Of a DNA stretch of 64,000 nt, positions 1 to 11,570 are shown piece after piece. The position numbers and the translations under genes were made by a program. This DNA comes from Pipra filicauda. Its lineage: Eukaryota; Chordata; Aves; Passeriformes; Pipridae. Positions within the stretch are counted from its first letter, which is position 1, and each line of letters opens with the position of its first letter. The notes below the pieces were generated by a model. It did not search any database. It had not been told where the DNA came from and saw only the letters and a list, made by a program, of their open reading frames with translations. The stretch spans positions 1,488,001 to 1,552,000 of the forward strand of contig NW_024104909.1 of NCBI RefSeq assembly GCF_003945595.2, in the 5' to 3' direction.

Positions 1-2627
1 GCCTTGTAGGATAGAAAAGCATAGTCAAAATATATCTCTTTAGTCTGGCTTTATACAACCTCACAATAAAGCAAAAGCTGTGCTCTGTAAAGCAGCTACA
101 ACAGTTTGTATTTCACCCAGTGCAGCATCCTGCCCTGCCCTGCAATTTGGGAGCTGCTGCAGTGCACATGGGGATGACACAGGTAAGAAATAGGTGTAGC
201 TGTACTTGCTTGCTTGTGGGTTATATTTATTTTGTTTGTGGGCTGCATTTATTTCTTGTTCCTTGCTTTTGCTGCTGTTTTTTTCCAATTCAGGTCTTTG
301 GGTTCTTAATTTCATAGCACTGGGGGCTGCAGCTTAATCCTGATTAATTACCTGAATAATGAAGTTTAAGAGAAACAGAATTTTAAGAGAAATTAAACTG
401 GTGCAGGTAAAGTAGGCTGCTCTCAGAATTCTGAGGACTGTAAAAGTACTAATTTTTAATATTAAGATGAAATTGAAAGTTGGATCTCTCATGTTTATTA
501 ATATATAAAACTGTTTTAAAGCATTCTCTTTGAAAATATCTTACAGTACATGTATATTTTTCCCAACAATTATTTTCACTGCAAATGGTGTTGTTTGGAC
601 ACTCAAGTTTAACTCAGACTTGCCTTGTTTCTGTGTTCAGCTGAACACAAAAAGCTCCATATTCGTGGGCCCACAGACAAATGAACCGACTTTACAAACA
701 GAACAATATTCTCCAGGGAACAATGTGCCTGAAGACTTGTATTCGTGCATTAAGCAATTAATCATTTTGTATATTAGGGAAACGGTAACATAAATCTTAA
801 TAATGTAAATACACACTGAGCTGTTGCTTTTATCTCTTCATAAATCAGGGAACAGTGTGGCCATCACTCTATTTTTTTGCAACTTGCAAGGTAGTAAAGT
901 AAAAAGTTTATTGCGAGTTGGTAATAAGAAGGGAAGTAATGGCCTGGGAGGCACAAGGGTGAATGAGTTAATGAGTGAGCAGTTTGAGCTTCCTTATTGG
1001 TTTTAACCCTCTATAAATTTAATGGCTTCCTTTCAAATGCCTCTTAATGAGAAAAAGCAAAGTGTGAGTTACTTAATGGCATTACGTTGGAGGCTTTATT
1101 TTGTTATTGAAATGGAACGTTATTGTGTATCTAATGCATATCTAAAGCAAATAACTTTACATCAGAGGTGTTTGTTTACCCTCTGTGGGCTTGGTGTGAG
1201 CAGGAAGGACAAACTGCAGCAGTGTTCTCTGCCAGGGGAAGGAACTGGGGCTGTGTGAAGTCTATAACCAGTGATCTTCACTGGCTTATTATTTCCTCAT
1301 CCACAGGCATTTCTGTAGTGCTCATTTCCCCATTTACATTCGGCAACTCTCTTGTACAGCTAGGCACCCCAGGGGCCAGAAATTGGGCTTTAGCAGCAAG
1401 ATCTTATTTTTCTCCTTTTTTTGTTATTCACCTGAACGTGAGAGTTTGAGAACCAGGAAGGTCTGTGGTGGTTAACAAGGGAATGGATGCAGGTGCCTGT
1501 TCTAAGTGCAGGGACAGGCAAGTGCTTTCTAAAAAGCTTATAGGGACTGTAATCAGCGATAACCCAAGTGTGGCAATAGCAAATGCAATTGTCAGTTATG
1601 CTTCTCTGTGGTGATAGAATAATTTTATTGCTTATGATTATGTTAATTGGCAATGGTAGGCACTGAAAAGCTCATCAGCGTTTAGTCAGGGTAAATATTA
1701 GTGTTGTACTCTCAGTTCCTTGAATTTTCCCACTCTGTTAAGGTGCACAGGACCCTTCTTGGTCCCGGATGGAGCCTTCCAGGGATGTCTGGCCTAATGT
1801 GTTGAGCTGGTTTGGAGGTGTCTCAGAGGAGCTGATACTCATGTGCTGGGAATTGCAGCCTTGACCCTCTTCTTATCCCATCCTGTTTTATTCTGGTCTG
1901 TGCCTTTCCACATCTCAGTTGCTCCTGAAACACTGGGAATCCATACAGGCAATAATAAACAGGGATAACATACAATACTACTTACAAAAATATACAGGGA
2001 TACTGTGTGTGAATGGCTACGTGGAATCAATTAGCTGCAATAAACATAATTCCAATTTTAGAATGTTATTGCTATTCCTTTCCAAATAATAAAGGAAGGG
2101 AGTTCTTCAGTGTTTAGTATTTGGATATCTGAGGTTTTGGGAGGGGCTGGTAAACAACATTTTGACTAATGTAGAATATTATATGGGAAATAGCTCTAGA
2201 AGTCATAGCACAGAAAGCTTCTCACTATTTACGTAAAAAATGAGGAAAATGGGATTAAAAATATGTTTTCAGTCTATTTGTATTTGAATCATATCAACTA
2301 AAAGCAAGCAAAAACTCTGTGGAAAGAAGATTTTTTTTTTCTAAATTTTTCATAGAAACAAATTATTGTTTTTCACTCTTTTCCAACCAGTCGTGTTGTT
2401 GCAACTGCACAACTTTTCCAAGGGTAAAAAGGCATTTTTTACCCTTGGAAAGATTAAAAGAGGTCTATGACCTGCTTTCCTTTATACCACTATAGATCAG
2501 ATTTAAAATATCGGTTTAATTAGATTTGGCCCGATTTAAAGTTTGAACATATCAGACTGTGGGATCTCCTGAGGACAGTGGTGGTGTCCCTCTTCGAGAC
2601 ACCCAGACTGGGAGATGGTTTTGTCTT
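1..2627. other. AT-rich non-coding DNA, no gene seen
   Basis: Both strands carry frequent stop codons, and no open frame here exceeds about 93 codons or resembles a known protein. A short 16-bp hairpin at 2415-2451 is listed separately. The composition (AT-rich, few CpG) suggests intron or intergenic sequence. Confidence 0.6.
2415..2451. repeat. 16-bp perfect inverted repeat, 5-nt loop
   Basis: Bases 2415-2430 (tttccaagggtaaaaa) are the exact reverse complement of 2436-2451, separated by ggcat. A further G-U pair is possible outside the stem. The stem is too short for a typical animal pre-miRNA, and no repeat family is recognised. It may be a chance or mutation-generated (template-switch) palindrome. 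Confidence 0.75.
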
Positions 2628-2668
2628 TCATAGAATATCCTGAGTCAGAAGGGACCCACAAGGATCAA
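2628..2668 (-). mobile_element. CR1 LINE 3'-end scrap
   Basis: The plus strand reads 'catagaatatcctgag' and then 'gaagggacccacaaggatca'. This is the reverse complement of the 3' end of a common neoavian CR1 subfamily (…tgatccttgtgggtcccttcc…atattctatg). Only about 40 bp is recognisable; beyond it the sequence stops resembling CR1. The same tail type is found at the end of the SINE at 46.5 kb, so this scrap could be the 3' end of either a CR1 or such a SINE, but no tRNA-like head is visible next to it. Confidence 0.7.
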
Positions 2669-4027
2669 TATGACTTTAGAATAACATGGGGAGATGTCAA
2701 GGAAAATCTCTGTAAATGTTCTGATCCACAGCACATCTCAGAGGAATTTCCGTGAGTAATGTTCCATACATCTTTCTTTACTTTATCCAACTCTTCAGAA
2801 GGCACAAAGTGCCTCCTTTAGAAGACCCTCATCTTTAATGATTAACCAACAAAAATCTGACAAGAGCTGTGTCTGCTAACTCTCTTTTCAGCTTCAGTAA
2901 ACACTAATGTAATACATATATTTGTACAATATTTCTGATGATTCTACCAGTTGTTAATCTTTTAGCTGCTTAAAATTAAGCCAGTTTCCTACTTAGTCAT
3001 AAGAAGCCTCTTATTCTCACAAAGCCGAACAGTTGATATGGTTAATCATGCAGTCAATATGTACATGCTGCTGTGTGACCCCAAACAGCAAGAAGGTTAG
3101 ATATGAATTTAATATTGCACTTAGGAGACAGTAAACTCACTGAAATGAAATAGTTCAGTGGGTATTTCTGCTGCCCTGGAAGGCTGGTCCCCTCCTAGGG
3201 GTGGAGCAGGAGATGTGATTCCTCAAATATTGGCCAAATTCTACTTGACAGCTTCAATTTCTGGTAGTTCTGATCCCGTGGTTGTGACCCTGTGTGGATG
3301 CTGGATCCTGGCATCTTGGCTTAAGTGGCACTGCTGCATCTCTGCCCACAGGAAAATATGTTCCCTTGGGAAAATCACATCAGGTAGATTTTTCTTTCCT
3401 TCTGATCTTTTTAGGAAATATTTGCTAAAGACTTGAGAGCTGCAGTGGAGGAATCTCACTGGCCTCCCGCTATTTTTCTGGGCCTCAAGAACACTGGCCT
3501 GGTGTAACATGAAGGTGAGCTTGGGGCTGAGAGTTAAAACCTTGCTCTGCAGCCACCAGGAAGGGGAGGTTCTGTTGCTGCTCACTGATTTCTTCTGTGA
3601 TACCCATGGGTGTGAGTCACCTGTTAGTGGTGAGACAGAGAATGAGACAGGAGTAAAAAATCTCTAAAATATGCTGTATGCATACAGAAGAAGCCTTATA
3701 CTTGCTATTATATCTAACTACAAGGGCATTCCTGGGAGGAGGAGGCTCAGCAATGCCATTTCCACCAACTTATTAACTTTAAAGTGCTGCAGAATATAAC
3801 CTACTGCATATAAATTAAAAAAGGTAACAAACCTGAACTCAATGATGTGTAATGTTCACTCAAACCTCTGGCATTTGAAATTCCTGCCTACAGGGACTGT
3901 AACATACTTCAATATTTTATAAATCAGTGAATATGAATATTTTGACCCAAACTCTGCTCTTATTAATCACAGTAATATAGGGATACTTGAGATGATTGTA
4001 AAGGATTGCTGTTCATAAGCTCTTAAA
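2669..4027. other. Non-coding DNA, no gene seen
   Basis: No recognisable element apart from a 14-bp perfect palindrome (ctgtatgcatacag) at 3674-3687. Open frames of 92 and 114 codons on opposite strands overlap at 3.16-3.59 kb and match nothing known, so they are treated as chance. Confidence 0.55.
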
Positions 4028-4117
4028 GGCAGAAAGGACCATTATATGTGATCACCTTGTTGACCTTCTGCCTAACACAGATCACAGAATTTTGCTTGCT
4101 AGATTGAGACCCAAATC
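4028..4117 (-). mobile_element. Ancient amniote-type CR1 fragment
   Basis: The plus strand reads 'agaaaggaccattat' … 'gatcacctt' … 'gaccttctgcctaacacag' … 'cacagaattt' … 'attgagaccca'. In order and spacing this follows the reverse complement of an old CR1 3' region known from reptile and bird genomes (gaccatta…gatcatctagtctgacctcctgtataacacag…agaatttc…attgagccca, from memory). It is more diverged than the other copies in the window and belongs to a different subfamily, which suggests an old insertion. The 5' limit (higher coordinates) is unclear; weak similarity may run to about 4200. Confidence 0.65.
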
Positions 4118-7100
4118 CATCAAATGCTCCAGTGCTCTCTGGCCACAGAAACTGGTTGTTTCTTCAAGAAGGTTTTAAAGAAAACATCAATTACACTGAG
4201 AGCTGTGGCTGTCATCTCATAAGTAAGAATCATAGAGTGATTTTGCAGTGCATTGTACCTTTGGGAGGGATTTTCTCTTCCCTCGTAGCCCTTAAAGCTG
4301 CTATAAAGGCCATTTAATAGGCTGGGGGAGGACATCCTTGACTGCAGGCAGAGCCTAGCCAGGGGCTGTCCTACATGACTCAGGCTGTTCCCTCAACAGA
4401 GACAGCAAGAGGGCCTGAATCCTCTGCAGTGTTTATAGGTGTGTGCATGAGCAATATCTGTAGGTAGCAGAACAGCCACCAAGCAGCACTGAAGGAAAAA
4501 TGTGCTGTAATCTAGCAGGGCTTCTTCTTTTATTTTTTTTCCCTTGCTGAAAACCTTACCTGCTTTTAGAAAAGTCCAGGATATGAGGTCCAAGGTGGCT
4601 CAAAATGCTTTTTCCCCCCCATTTGTTCCCCTAATGGAGAGAAAAAAAGTGTAGTCTTTTTCACTTTATGCGTTTACTTATTTATTTTACTGAAGACAGT
4701 GCACTAGAATGAGTCTTCTATAACGGCTTAGTAAAATGTTCCTTTAAGTTATTTTGCATTGTAGATTTCTTCCTTCACATCCTCAGGCTTTGTGTCCATG
4801 GTAGTTTTCAGAGCTCAAATCTAGATGCTTTGTTGTCTGTAGTAAAGATGACAGTGCTGTGGAGTGAGGAATTGATGAGATCTGCATCAGCTGTTTTAGA
4901 ATCTCAGCTGTCTCTTATGACATGCTGTGTTGTCATTAATTTCTGTATTGTCATTTTCCTAATCATAAGCACATTTGAAAGAGCAGGTCCCTGGGCATAT
5001 CTGGCATCACTGTTTTCTTCTTGAAAACCGAAAAAACCAAAATGTAACCCTGTTTATTCCTCAATTCTGATCAAACTGTAGCCCTGCTCTGAGGCTGAGC
5101 AGGGTCCTTCTGCTCTGTACTCAAACAAATGCAGAATCATGTGGAGTCTGAGTTGGGCAGGTGGCACTGCTGATGAACACAAGGGACAGACAACCTGGCT
5201 CCATTCTCCAGTCCCAAGCTGGTTCTCCTTGGTGACAGAAATACAACTAGGACTTGGTTTGCTTTCTAAAGTTTCAGGTTCCAGCTGCCTGATGGAGCTC
5301 AGCTGTACCCAGCCGAGAACCTGATACAGAGACAAGAGGTGATTCCCAATTACTGTTATGCACTTTCTTGCCTTGTCTAGAGCCTGCTTCCATCCTTGGT
5401 TAAAGCTGAGAAGAGTTTTGGGGTTGCTCAAAGTTGTACTTCACTACCCCTGGCTTTCAGATCCTTCCCAGAGTCCTGCAGGTGCCACAGCACAGCTCTG
5501 GTTGTGTTCTTTGCCTTAGTTACATGGTACCAGGATCTACGTGGGACAGGAGGGAATAGAAAGAGCTTTAAGATGAAGCTACACTTCCAAAAGGGAGCCT
5601 TTTGGCAGATATTAGAGGGAAAATGTACTTATGTCTCTTATGAAGGTGGGATCCCTGGTTTATATGGCTCCCTTGAAGTTAGAAGATAGTTGCCTTAGGT
5701 TGACAAGAAAACCTATATATTCTTCTGATTTCTAATCTGTTAATTGTTCATCCTGCTGTACAAAGACTTGGTTTTGAATGCTCTTGCACAGAGTTGAGTA
5801 TTTTGATTTTATAGCACAGGACAGCTGAGTGTTAAATGGAGAAAAGGAGCTGGTATTTTTCTCAAACAGAGCAATGAACTGAAATATGTAAAGATGACTG
5901 GATTTAACAGTTTTAAACTGAGCAATGAAATAAAACTTTTAATCATCTATATGTATGGAGAATTTAGGTAATCTCGGACATCAGTGGTGTCTACACAGCT
6001 CTTAAAATGTAAATATTTAATTCAATCACAAGATAGCAGATCTGAAAGAGGAGAATGAATCACTGTCACAAACACTGTTCCTCTGCTGCACTGACAAGGA
6101 AAGATAAAACAGAAAGAATCATTAAAACAAGGAACCACTTAGAGATTTGAATTTGGATCTCCTGTACTGAGAATAAGCATCTTTTCCCCCCAGCACTAAG
6201 TGTGAGGAGCGTGTTCTGTCATTACATTTCATCATTTGGCATTTTTATATGAGTTAGTGAGCATGAGTAAACACAGGGAAGGGGGTATTAATGTCACCTC
6301 CTTGCCTTCTGAAAGTAGGTATTTTTCAGTGAAAATAAATCATCTGTATTGCTTTTAGCAGTGGAGGGTAATTAGCCACACAGGTGGTTGATTATGTAGT
6401 TCAATGTGAGAAGACCATTCAGAAAACTGGAGACAGAAGGAGGGGAATAAGTTTAGACTCACAGCCGGTTTCAGGCAGTCGTAACACCTTTAAAAAAGGC
6501 TTGGATGTGCTGATCTTCCACCTCTGCAGGCAAAGGGATTTGGTGTTATCCCCAGTTTGATGAGATGACACATTCTCTAATCCTACAGTCCCATGCACAA
6601 AGGAGGGGAGAGACCTGTGTGAGGAGCAGCTGTGGGAAGGCCTGGGGATAATCACTGACTCCACCTGTGTCATCTCAGGATAGGAACCTGGAGCTGCACC
6701 TTTCCCTTAGACAGGGGTGCAGGATTTGATGGGCACCAGGATGTTTTGGAGTGCCTTTTCTACCCTTTAAACTCATTATAACTTATTTTTAAAACCAATT
6801 ACTATGAACTGGGGGGGATATGCTGACTTTGCCACTGCTGACTGAGGACTCTGAGTTTTGAGCAGCCTGGTGATCAGAGCAGGGCTGTGTAAGTTGCTGT
6901 GCCTTCTTCCTGTCCCTCTGCTGTTAAAAAGAGAGGGGGGAAAAAAGCTTCAGAAATTTTAAAACAAATCACCTCATTAAGTGTTCTACCTTTCTGTCTT
7001 CTTCCTTCAGGGTAATATAGTTATGAGTCACAATTATTTGTTGTGCCTGTATTTCTCTTGCTTTTTTGCCAAATGCATTTTGCTAATTTTTTTCAAGAAA

Positions 7101-8842
7101 TGTTTTGCTCTGACTGAGGCCAGTCCCACCTTCACATTGGCCCTTTTCCTCACCAAGTGTTTCCCACTCAAAGCAGTGCCATGTATGTAATGGAGCAAGG
7201 TGCAGCTCACCACAAAAGGTGTCCTCTGGACAGGATGCTTCTTGTCCACATGGTGTTCATTTTCCATGAGACTTAAAATAGAAATCAATGAAAAAGGAAC
7301 ATGAACATGACAGTAGTGATACTGTAAATTATTAGAAGGAAGAAAGGTCTTGCAGTTAGAGCTAGGGTAGAGGGATTTTAACTTCTCAAAGTTGCCTTTG
7401 TAGATCAGTGTTTTACTTCCATTTATCCACCCTGATGTGGTAGTATATTTTCCACTAAGTAAGGACTGGAATCACAGTGATGACCTCTGCAAATGTAGGA
7501 AATGGATTCTGTCCCCAGTGGATTACAGCAGATAATTGCCTGGGGCAGTACATAAGGATAAGGTGTTTTCATGTGTCATTAGGTACAAGCGTGCAGTTGA
7601 AACAGAAGAAACTTCTGTTGTTTTTCATTAACTCACTTGATGCACATTAGCATGGCTTTGTATTCAGGAGGAGATGTAGTTGTGTCATTCCCTGGATGAT
7701 GTCATGCTTCTCTGAGATTCTAGGCTGCTTTTTTTTTCTTCCTGAACCACTTAATTTTTTTAAAGCCATCAGTGCATATATATATCCTGCAGCTGGACTT
7801 GTCTGGAAAACCTGCATGGAAAATAATTCTCTTCTCTCTCAAACATGCTGATTGCTCCACGGTAATGGCTATAACATATTTCAGGTGATCTATACAGGCC
7901 TCTGTGATTCCTAAAGCTCACAGCCCACAGCCCAAAGAACAACACACAAACACATCAGAACAAAACTCCTTTTTAGGGCTGGTAAAATAAGGGAAGAAAA
8001 AGTGGTTGAGTAGGTGCAGCTTCTGTAATAGCTCACAACAGAGCTGAAAGGAGTCTTTAATTGGAAAAGCTTCTGAGTTGGAAGTCAAAGTTACTGCCTA
8101 AGTTGTCTCTGGAGCATATTTGTATTAGATATGTGCCTATACCTTATTTAATGTATGCTGTTTGCAAACTGACCTTTCTGGGAGGGAATGTTCTCTATCA
8201 GGGGTTGTTAAATTCTTTAACATAAAAACAGCTCATAAACAAACAAGGATTTTCTGACTTCTGCATAAGGAAGAGAGGTAGCAATAACTGGCTGAACTTA
8301 ATGATCTGTTCTGAAGGGAATATACCTTTGTCTATGTTTATTAGTTACGGGAGCTGGTTTGAATTCCAACACTCCATCCCTGCTTCCCTTCAGCTCTGCT
8401 CCTCTCCCAGCCATGCTTTAGCCTGCTGCCCTCAGCTGGGTTTTAATTGAAGCTCATAATATTTTAAGACAGCTTTGTCTTTCCAGATATCAAAGCAAAT
8501 GGGTTTGTAAGTCCCTTGACTCCTGCACTATACACATGAGCTGCCTTTCAACAACGTGGGAATGGGTAAAACAACAAAATGTCACTCACACAAGGCTCAG
8601 CATTTCAAGCAGTTCAATATTAATTGCCTAGTGGATATTTTCTAGAAAAAGTGACTGAATATCATGACATTCTGTGCTTAGTACAGGGTGAAAGGGCAAA
8701 AGGAAAAGAACCCAAACCTGACAGGATTTTTAAAAAAGGTCATTTATATTTAGATAGGTGAGTGTTATTTAAGTACCCACGGAGACTGATACAAAGGGAA
8801 GAACACAGACTGCTGGTACATCAGCAACCAAATTAGCAAAGC
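4118..8842. other. Non-coding DNA, no gene seen
   Basis: This stretch holds AT-rich sequence, short homopolymers and a short (TA)n at 7776-7786. A pyrimidine-rich tract ending in cttccttcag at about 7010 looks like a splice acceptor, but no coding frame follows. The open frame on the minus strand at 5054-5431 contains a zinc-finger-like spacing that is probably chance. No repeat family is recognised. Confidence 0.5.
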
Positions 8843-8916
8843 ACCTCAGGACTCAGACCTTGACAGAGCTGAGCACCTTGACCTTGAGAGACCTCAGGAC
8901 TGAGACCTTAACAGAG
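8843..8916. repeat. 26-bp direct repeat, 48-bp period
   Basis: Bases 8843-8868 and 8891-8916 agree at 24 of 26 positions (acctcaggact c/g agacctt g/a acagag). The pair lies just outside the 3' end of the CR1 copy that begins at 8975. It is too far from it to be a target-site duplication and is best read as a local tandem duplication. Confidence 0.7.
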
Positions 8917-8974
8917 GGATGGGCATTTCTTAAGAGGCAATAAATGGAATTCTGAAAGGTCTACAGAGCCTGGT

Positions 8975-9790
8975 TATGGCAGAATTGTTGAGGTTGGAAG
9001 AGGCTTCTTGAGGTCAGCTTGTCCAATGGCCCTGACCAGGCAGGGCCACCAACAGCCAGTGTCCCAGGACTGTGTCCAGGTATCTTTTGGATATATCCAA
9101 GGATGGAGTTTCTACCACCTCCCTGGGCAGCCCGTCCCAGTGTTTGGTCACTCCCAGAGTTAAAAATGTTCCTGTTGGTTTGTTTGTCTGGCCTGCCAAT
9201 GTCCCTCTGGATGACAGCATGACCTGCTGGTGGATCAACCACTCCTCCCAGTCTTGTGTCCTCAGCAAACAAGCCTGAGGGTGCCTTCTGCCCCCACATC
9301 CAGATCATGAAGGAAGCTGTTCAACAGGATTGGAGCCAGTATTGACCCCTTGGGTGCAGTTCTAGTTCCTGGCCTCCAACTGGACTTAGCACCACTCATC
9401 ACCACCCCCTGGGCTTGGATGTTCAGCCAGTTTTAAACCCACCTCACAGTCTGCTCATCCTGCCCTTATTTCAACAGCTTCTCTATGAGGATCTAGCAGG
9501 GAGATGGTGTTGAAAGTGTTGCTGGAGTTAAGGTAGGCAATATCCACTGCTCTTCTGGTCTGCCAAGCTATCTTTCATCCTAGATGGGTTCTCAGGTTGG
9601 TCTAGCATGACTTCTCCTTGCTGAATACACAGTGTCTACTCCTGCTGTTCTTCTTGTCCCTCACATGCCTGGAAATGTTTTCCAGGATTATTTGCCCTGT
9701 CATCCCCCCAGGTGCTGAGGTGAGGCTGGCCAGCCTGTCCTTCCTTGAGTCCTCCTGCTTGTCAGACAGGAGTGACATTTGCTTTCCTCT
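8975..9790 (-). mobile_element. CR1 LINE, 5'-truncated, dead reverse transcriptase
   Basis: This is an antisense CR1 of about 0.8 kb. The end at 8975 is the degraded 3' terminus (gaattgttgaggttggaag), followed by the 3' untranslated part (ccaaggatggagtttctaccacctccctgggcagcc). Above about 9350 the minus strand is the C-terminal half of the ORF2 reverse transcriptase. At 9547-9500 it reads VDIAYLNSSNTFNTIS, matching the CR1 palm motif A (VDIVYLDFSKAFDTVS, from memory), but the catalytic Asp is Asn. Further upstream in sense, NVTPV at about 9775 matches the start of the RT domain, followed by a stop. Substitutions, stops and frameshifts make this a non-functional relic. The endonuclease domain and ORF1 are absent, as is usual for 5'-truncated copies. 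Confidence 0.9.
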
Positions 9791-11040
9791 GTATCTTCTG
9801 TTTATTTTTTCCCTGAGAGTGTCATTGTTCTGTAATCAGCATAGGCAGATTTTTATTTCCAAGTAAATAAAGAGGAAACAAGTGCAAAACAAGGTGCTGA
9901 TTTGTAAGAGTGACAGCAAGCAAAGGGGAATGAGGTAAATCTGGATTTGGAGAGCAGAACTACCATTGTTCAAGTAATCCTCACTTATTAAACAACCTTT
10001 TACGGTGACAAAGAACAGTCAGAACACTTGATTATAAAAGAGAAAGGCCCTCATGGTATTAGTAAACCAGCATTCTGTCTGATCTTGGAGTCTGAGCTTA
10101 TGCATGTAAACTACAGGTATTAGAAAGTGATTTTCCTTGCAATAGCATTATCACATTTGTTTTCTCTGGTGGGCCAGGAACAGTTGGGAGCAGGGATTGG
10201 CTTTCATGCAGCACATGCCACCATTACTAGAGCCAAGGCTTGTTCTTGAGCTGCAGCAGCTTTGTTTCACCAAGAGAAAGTGGAGACAACCTCTTGACAT
10301 GCTTTGTTGCCATGTTAAGTGCCCAGGGAGTGTGGGAGGAGGTACCTGCACCTTGGAAGGATGGAAAAGTTTACCATGACTCTGCTATTCTGGTGCATAT
10401 GGAATTACCCATTCCAGATCAATTTTGTATTTTCCAAACTGTATAAATGACTAAAGCTGTGTGTATTCCTAAGCAGAGGGTAACGTTTCCTAGTTATTAA
10501 AAATTAATCCTTTCTGAGAATGAGCCTTGGATTCTGCAATGATGTAGAAACACAAGACAAAAAGTTTGACATGTCTGTATTGTATAGACAAGAGATACCT
10601 AAATTCCCCTCAGTAGCATTAATTTTCCAGGCTGTGTAACTCCAATTATTATGTTACAAGGGAAACAGTGGGAGTTACATTAGGAAAACCGGAATTTTCC
10701 CCCCACCTTTGCCACTGATTACTTGTGCAGAGGATATGAGGAGCATGTATTGTGCTGGATGAGAAATAAGGCTTTTCTCCTCAGGGAGAATTAATTAGTG
10801 TTTGGTGGGGCAGGATGCTGAAATCAGCTGATGTCAAGTTTGATGTGCATAAAGAAGAAGATGGAAGATTTGGAAACATAAAAAGCAGAAGAGGAAAAAT
10901 GAGATTTTGATCTTCTTTTCACGCCTAGAAAAACACATATCCAGATGCTTGAAGTCAAGATACAGTTGTTGGGCCATTTTGGTGGCAGCTGTCATTGAGT
11001 AGATAAATATTAATCAAGATTTGTATTACCCAGAGCAAAA
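9791..11040. other. Non-coding DNA, no gene seen
   Basis: AT-rich sequence with only short frames. The overlapping frames of 60-68 codons at 10.15-10.45 kb lie on both strands and resemble nothing known. Confidence 0.5.
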
Positions 11041-11049
11041 CTGGGAGCA

Positions 11050-11420
11050 GAGGACCGGCGAGGGAGGTGTGTCAGTGGCAGGATTTATAAAGCCAGGCCT
11101 TACAACAGTGGTGTTGTGCTCTTCTTTCCTTGAGGAAATCAAGCATTAGACGTTGCTTTCTTGCTTTGTTTATTATTTTCCAACACGTTGTTTTCCTCCC
11201 ACGCCCAGTACAGCGAGCTCCTCTCGCTCTGCTCTCGCCATCATTTTGGTGACCATTCCTGGTGTGATTCAGTGTGGTCACTGGGGAAACATTGCTTTAA
11301 TGATTTGCTATTTAACTGCTCAGTGTTCCTTGCATCATCAGAGGAGCAGGAGCGTTGACAAAGTACAGCCTGCCCATGGGGAGCACTAGATCAGCGCAGA
11401 GACGAGTTGCTATGGTAATA
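11050..11420. promoter_or_regulatory. CpG-enriched patch with X-box-like motif
   Basis: By hand count this stretch has about 11 CpGs in 350 bp (ccggcg, gacgtt, acacgtt, cacgcc, agcgag, ctcgct, ctcgcc, gcgttg, agcgc, gacgag). That is well above the flanks but below CpG-island density. At 11406-11419 it contains gttgctatggtaat, close to the palindromic X-box bound by RFX transcription factors (GTTGCCATGGCAAC). This combination is seen in enhancers and weak promoters. It could equally be a decaying insertion. There is no coding evidence. Confidence 0.3.
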
Positions 11421-11541
11421 CATTACATAGCAAGGAGGGATTTTGGAAGATGCATCTGACAGTTTGAGGTAAAGGATCATCATTTCCTTGCAGCTTTCAA
11501 AAAGTGTCATAATCTGAATTTCAGTTGGATTTTTTTTCCCC

Positions 11542-11563
11542 TTTTTTTTTTTTTTTTTTTTTT
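11542..11563. repeat. Poly-T tract (22 nt)
   Basis: Uninterrupted T run flanked on both sides by cccc, within a pyrimidine-rich stretch from 11529 to 11570. No retroposed gene body is recognisable next to it, so it is taken as simple sequence. Confidence 0.9.
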
Positions 11564-11570
11564 CCCCTTT

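Noticed and set aside
4207..4300. gaatcatagagtgattt as another CR1 3' end
   Set aside because: Only the first few bases match; the following blocks expected of CR1 (ttggaagggacc, gatcatc) are absent or badly disordered.
5054..5431. Minus-strand 125-codon frame with a C2H2-like CPLC…LRLHMILH segment
   Set aside because: The spacing between the second Cys and first His is 11 residues rather than the usual 12. There is only one such unit, the usual linker and hydrophobic positions are not convincing, and the frame has no other domain. Probably chance.
8351..8370. B-box-like ggtttgaattcc suggesting another tRNA-derived SINE
   Set aside because: No A box or anticodon arm lies in the 60 bp upstream and no CR1-type tail follows.
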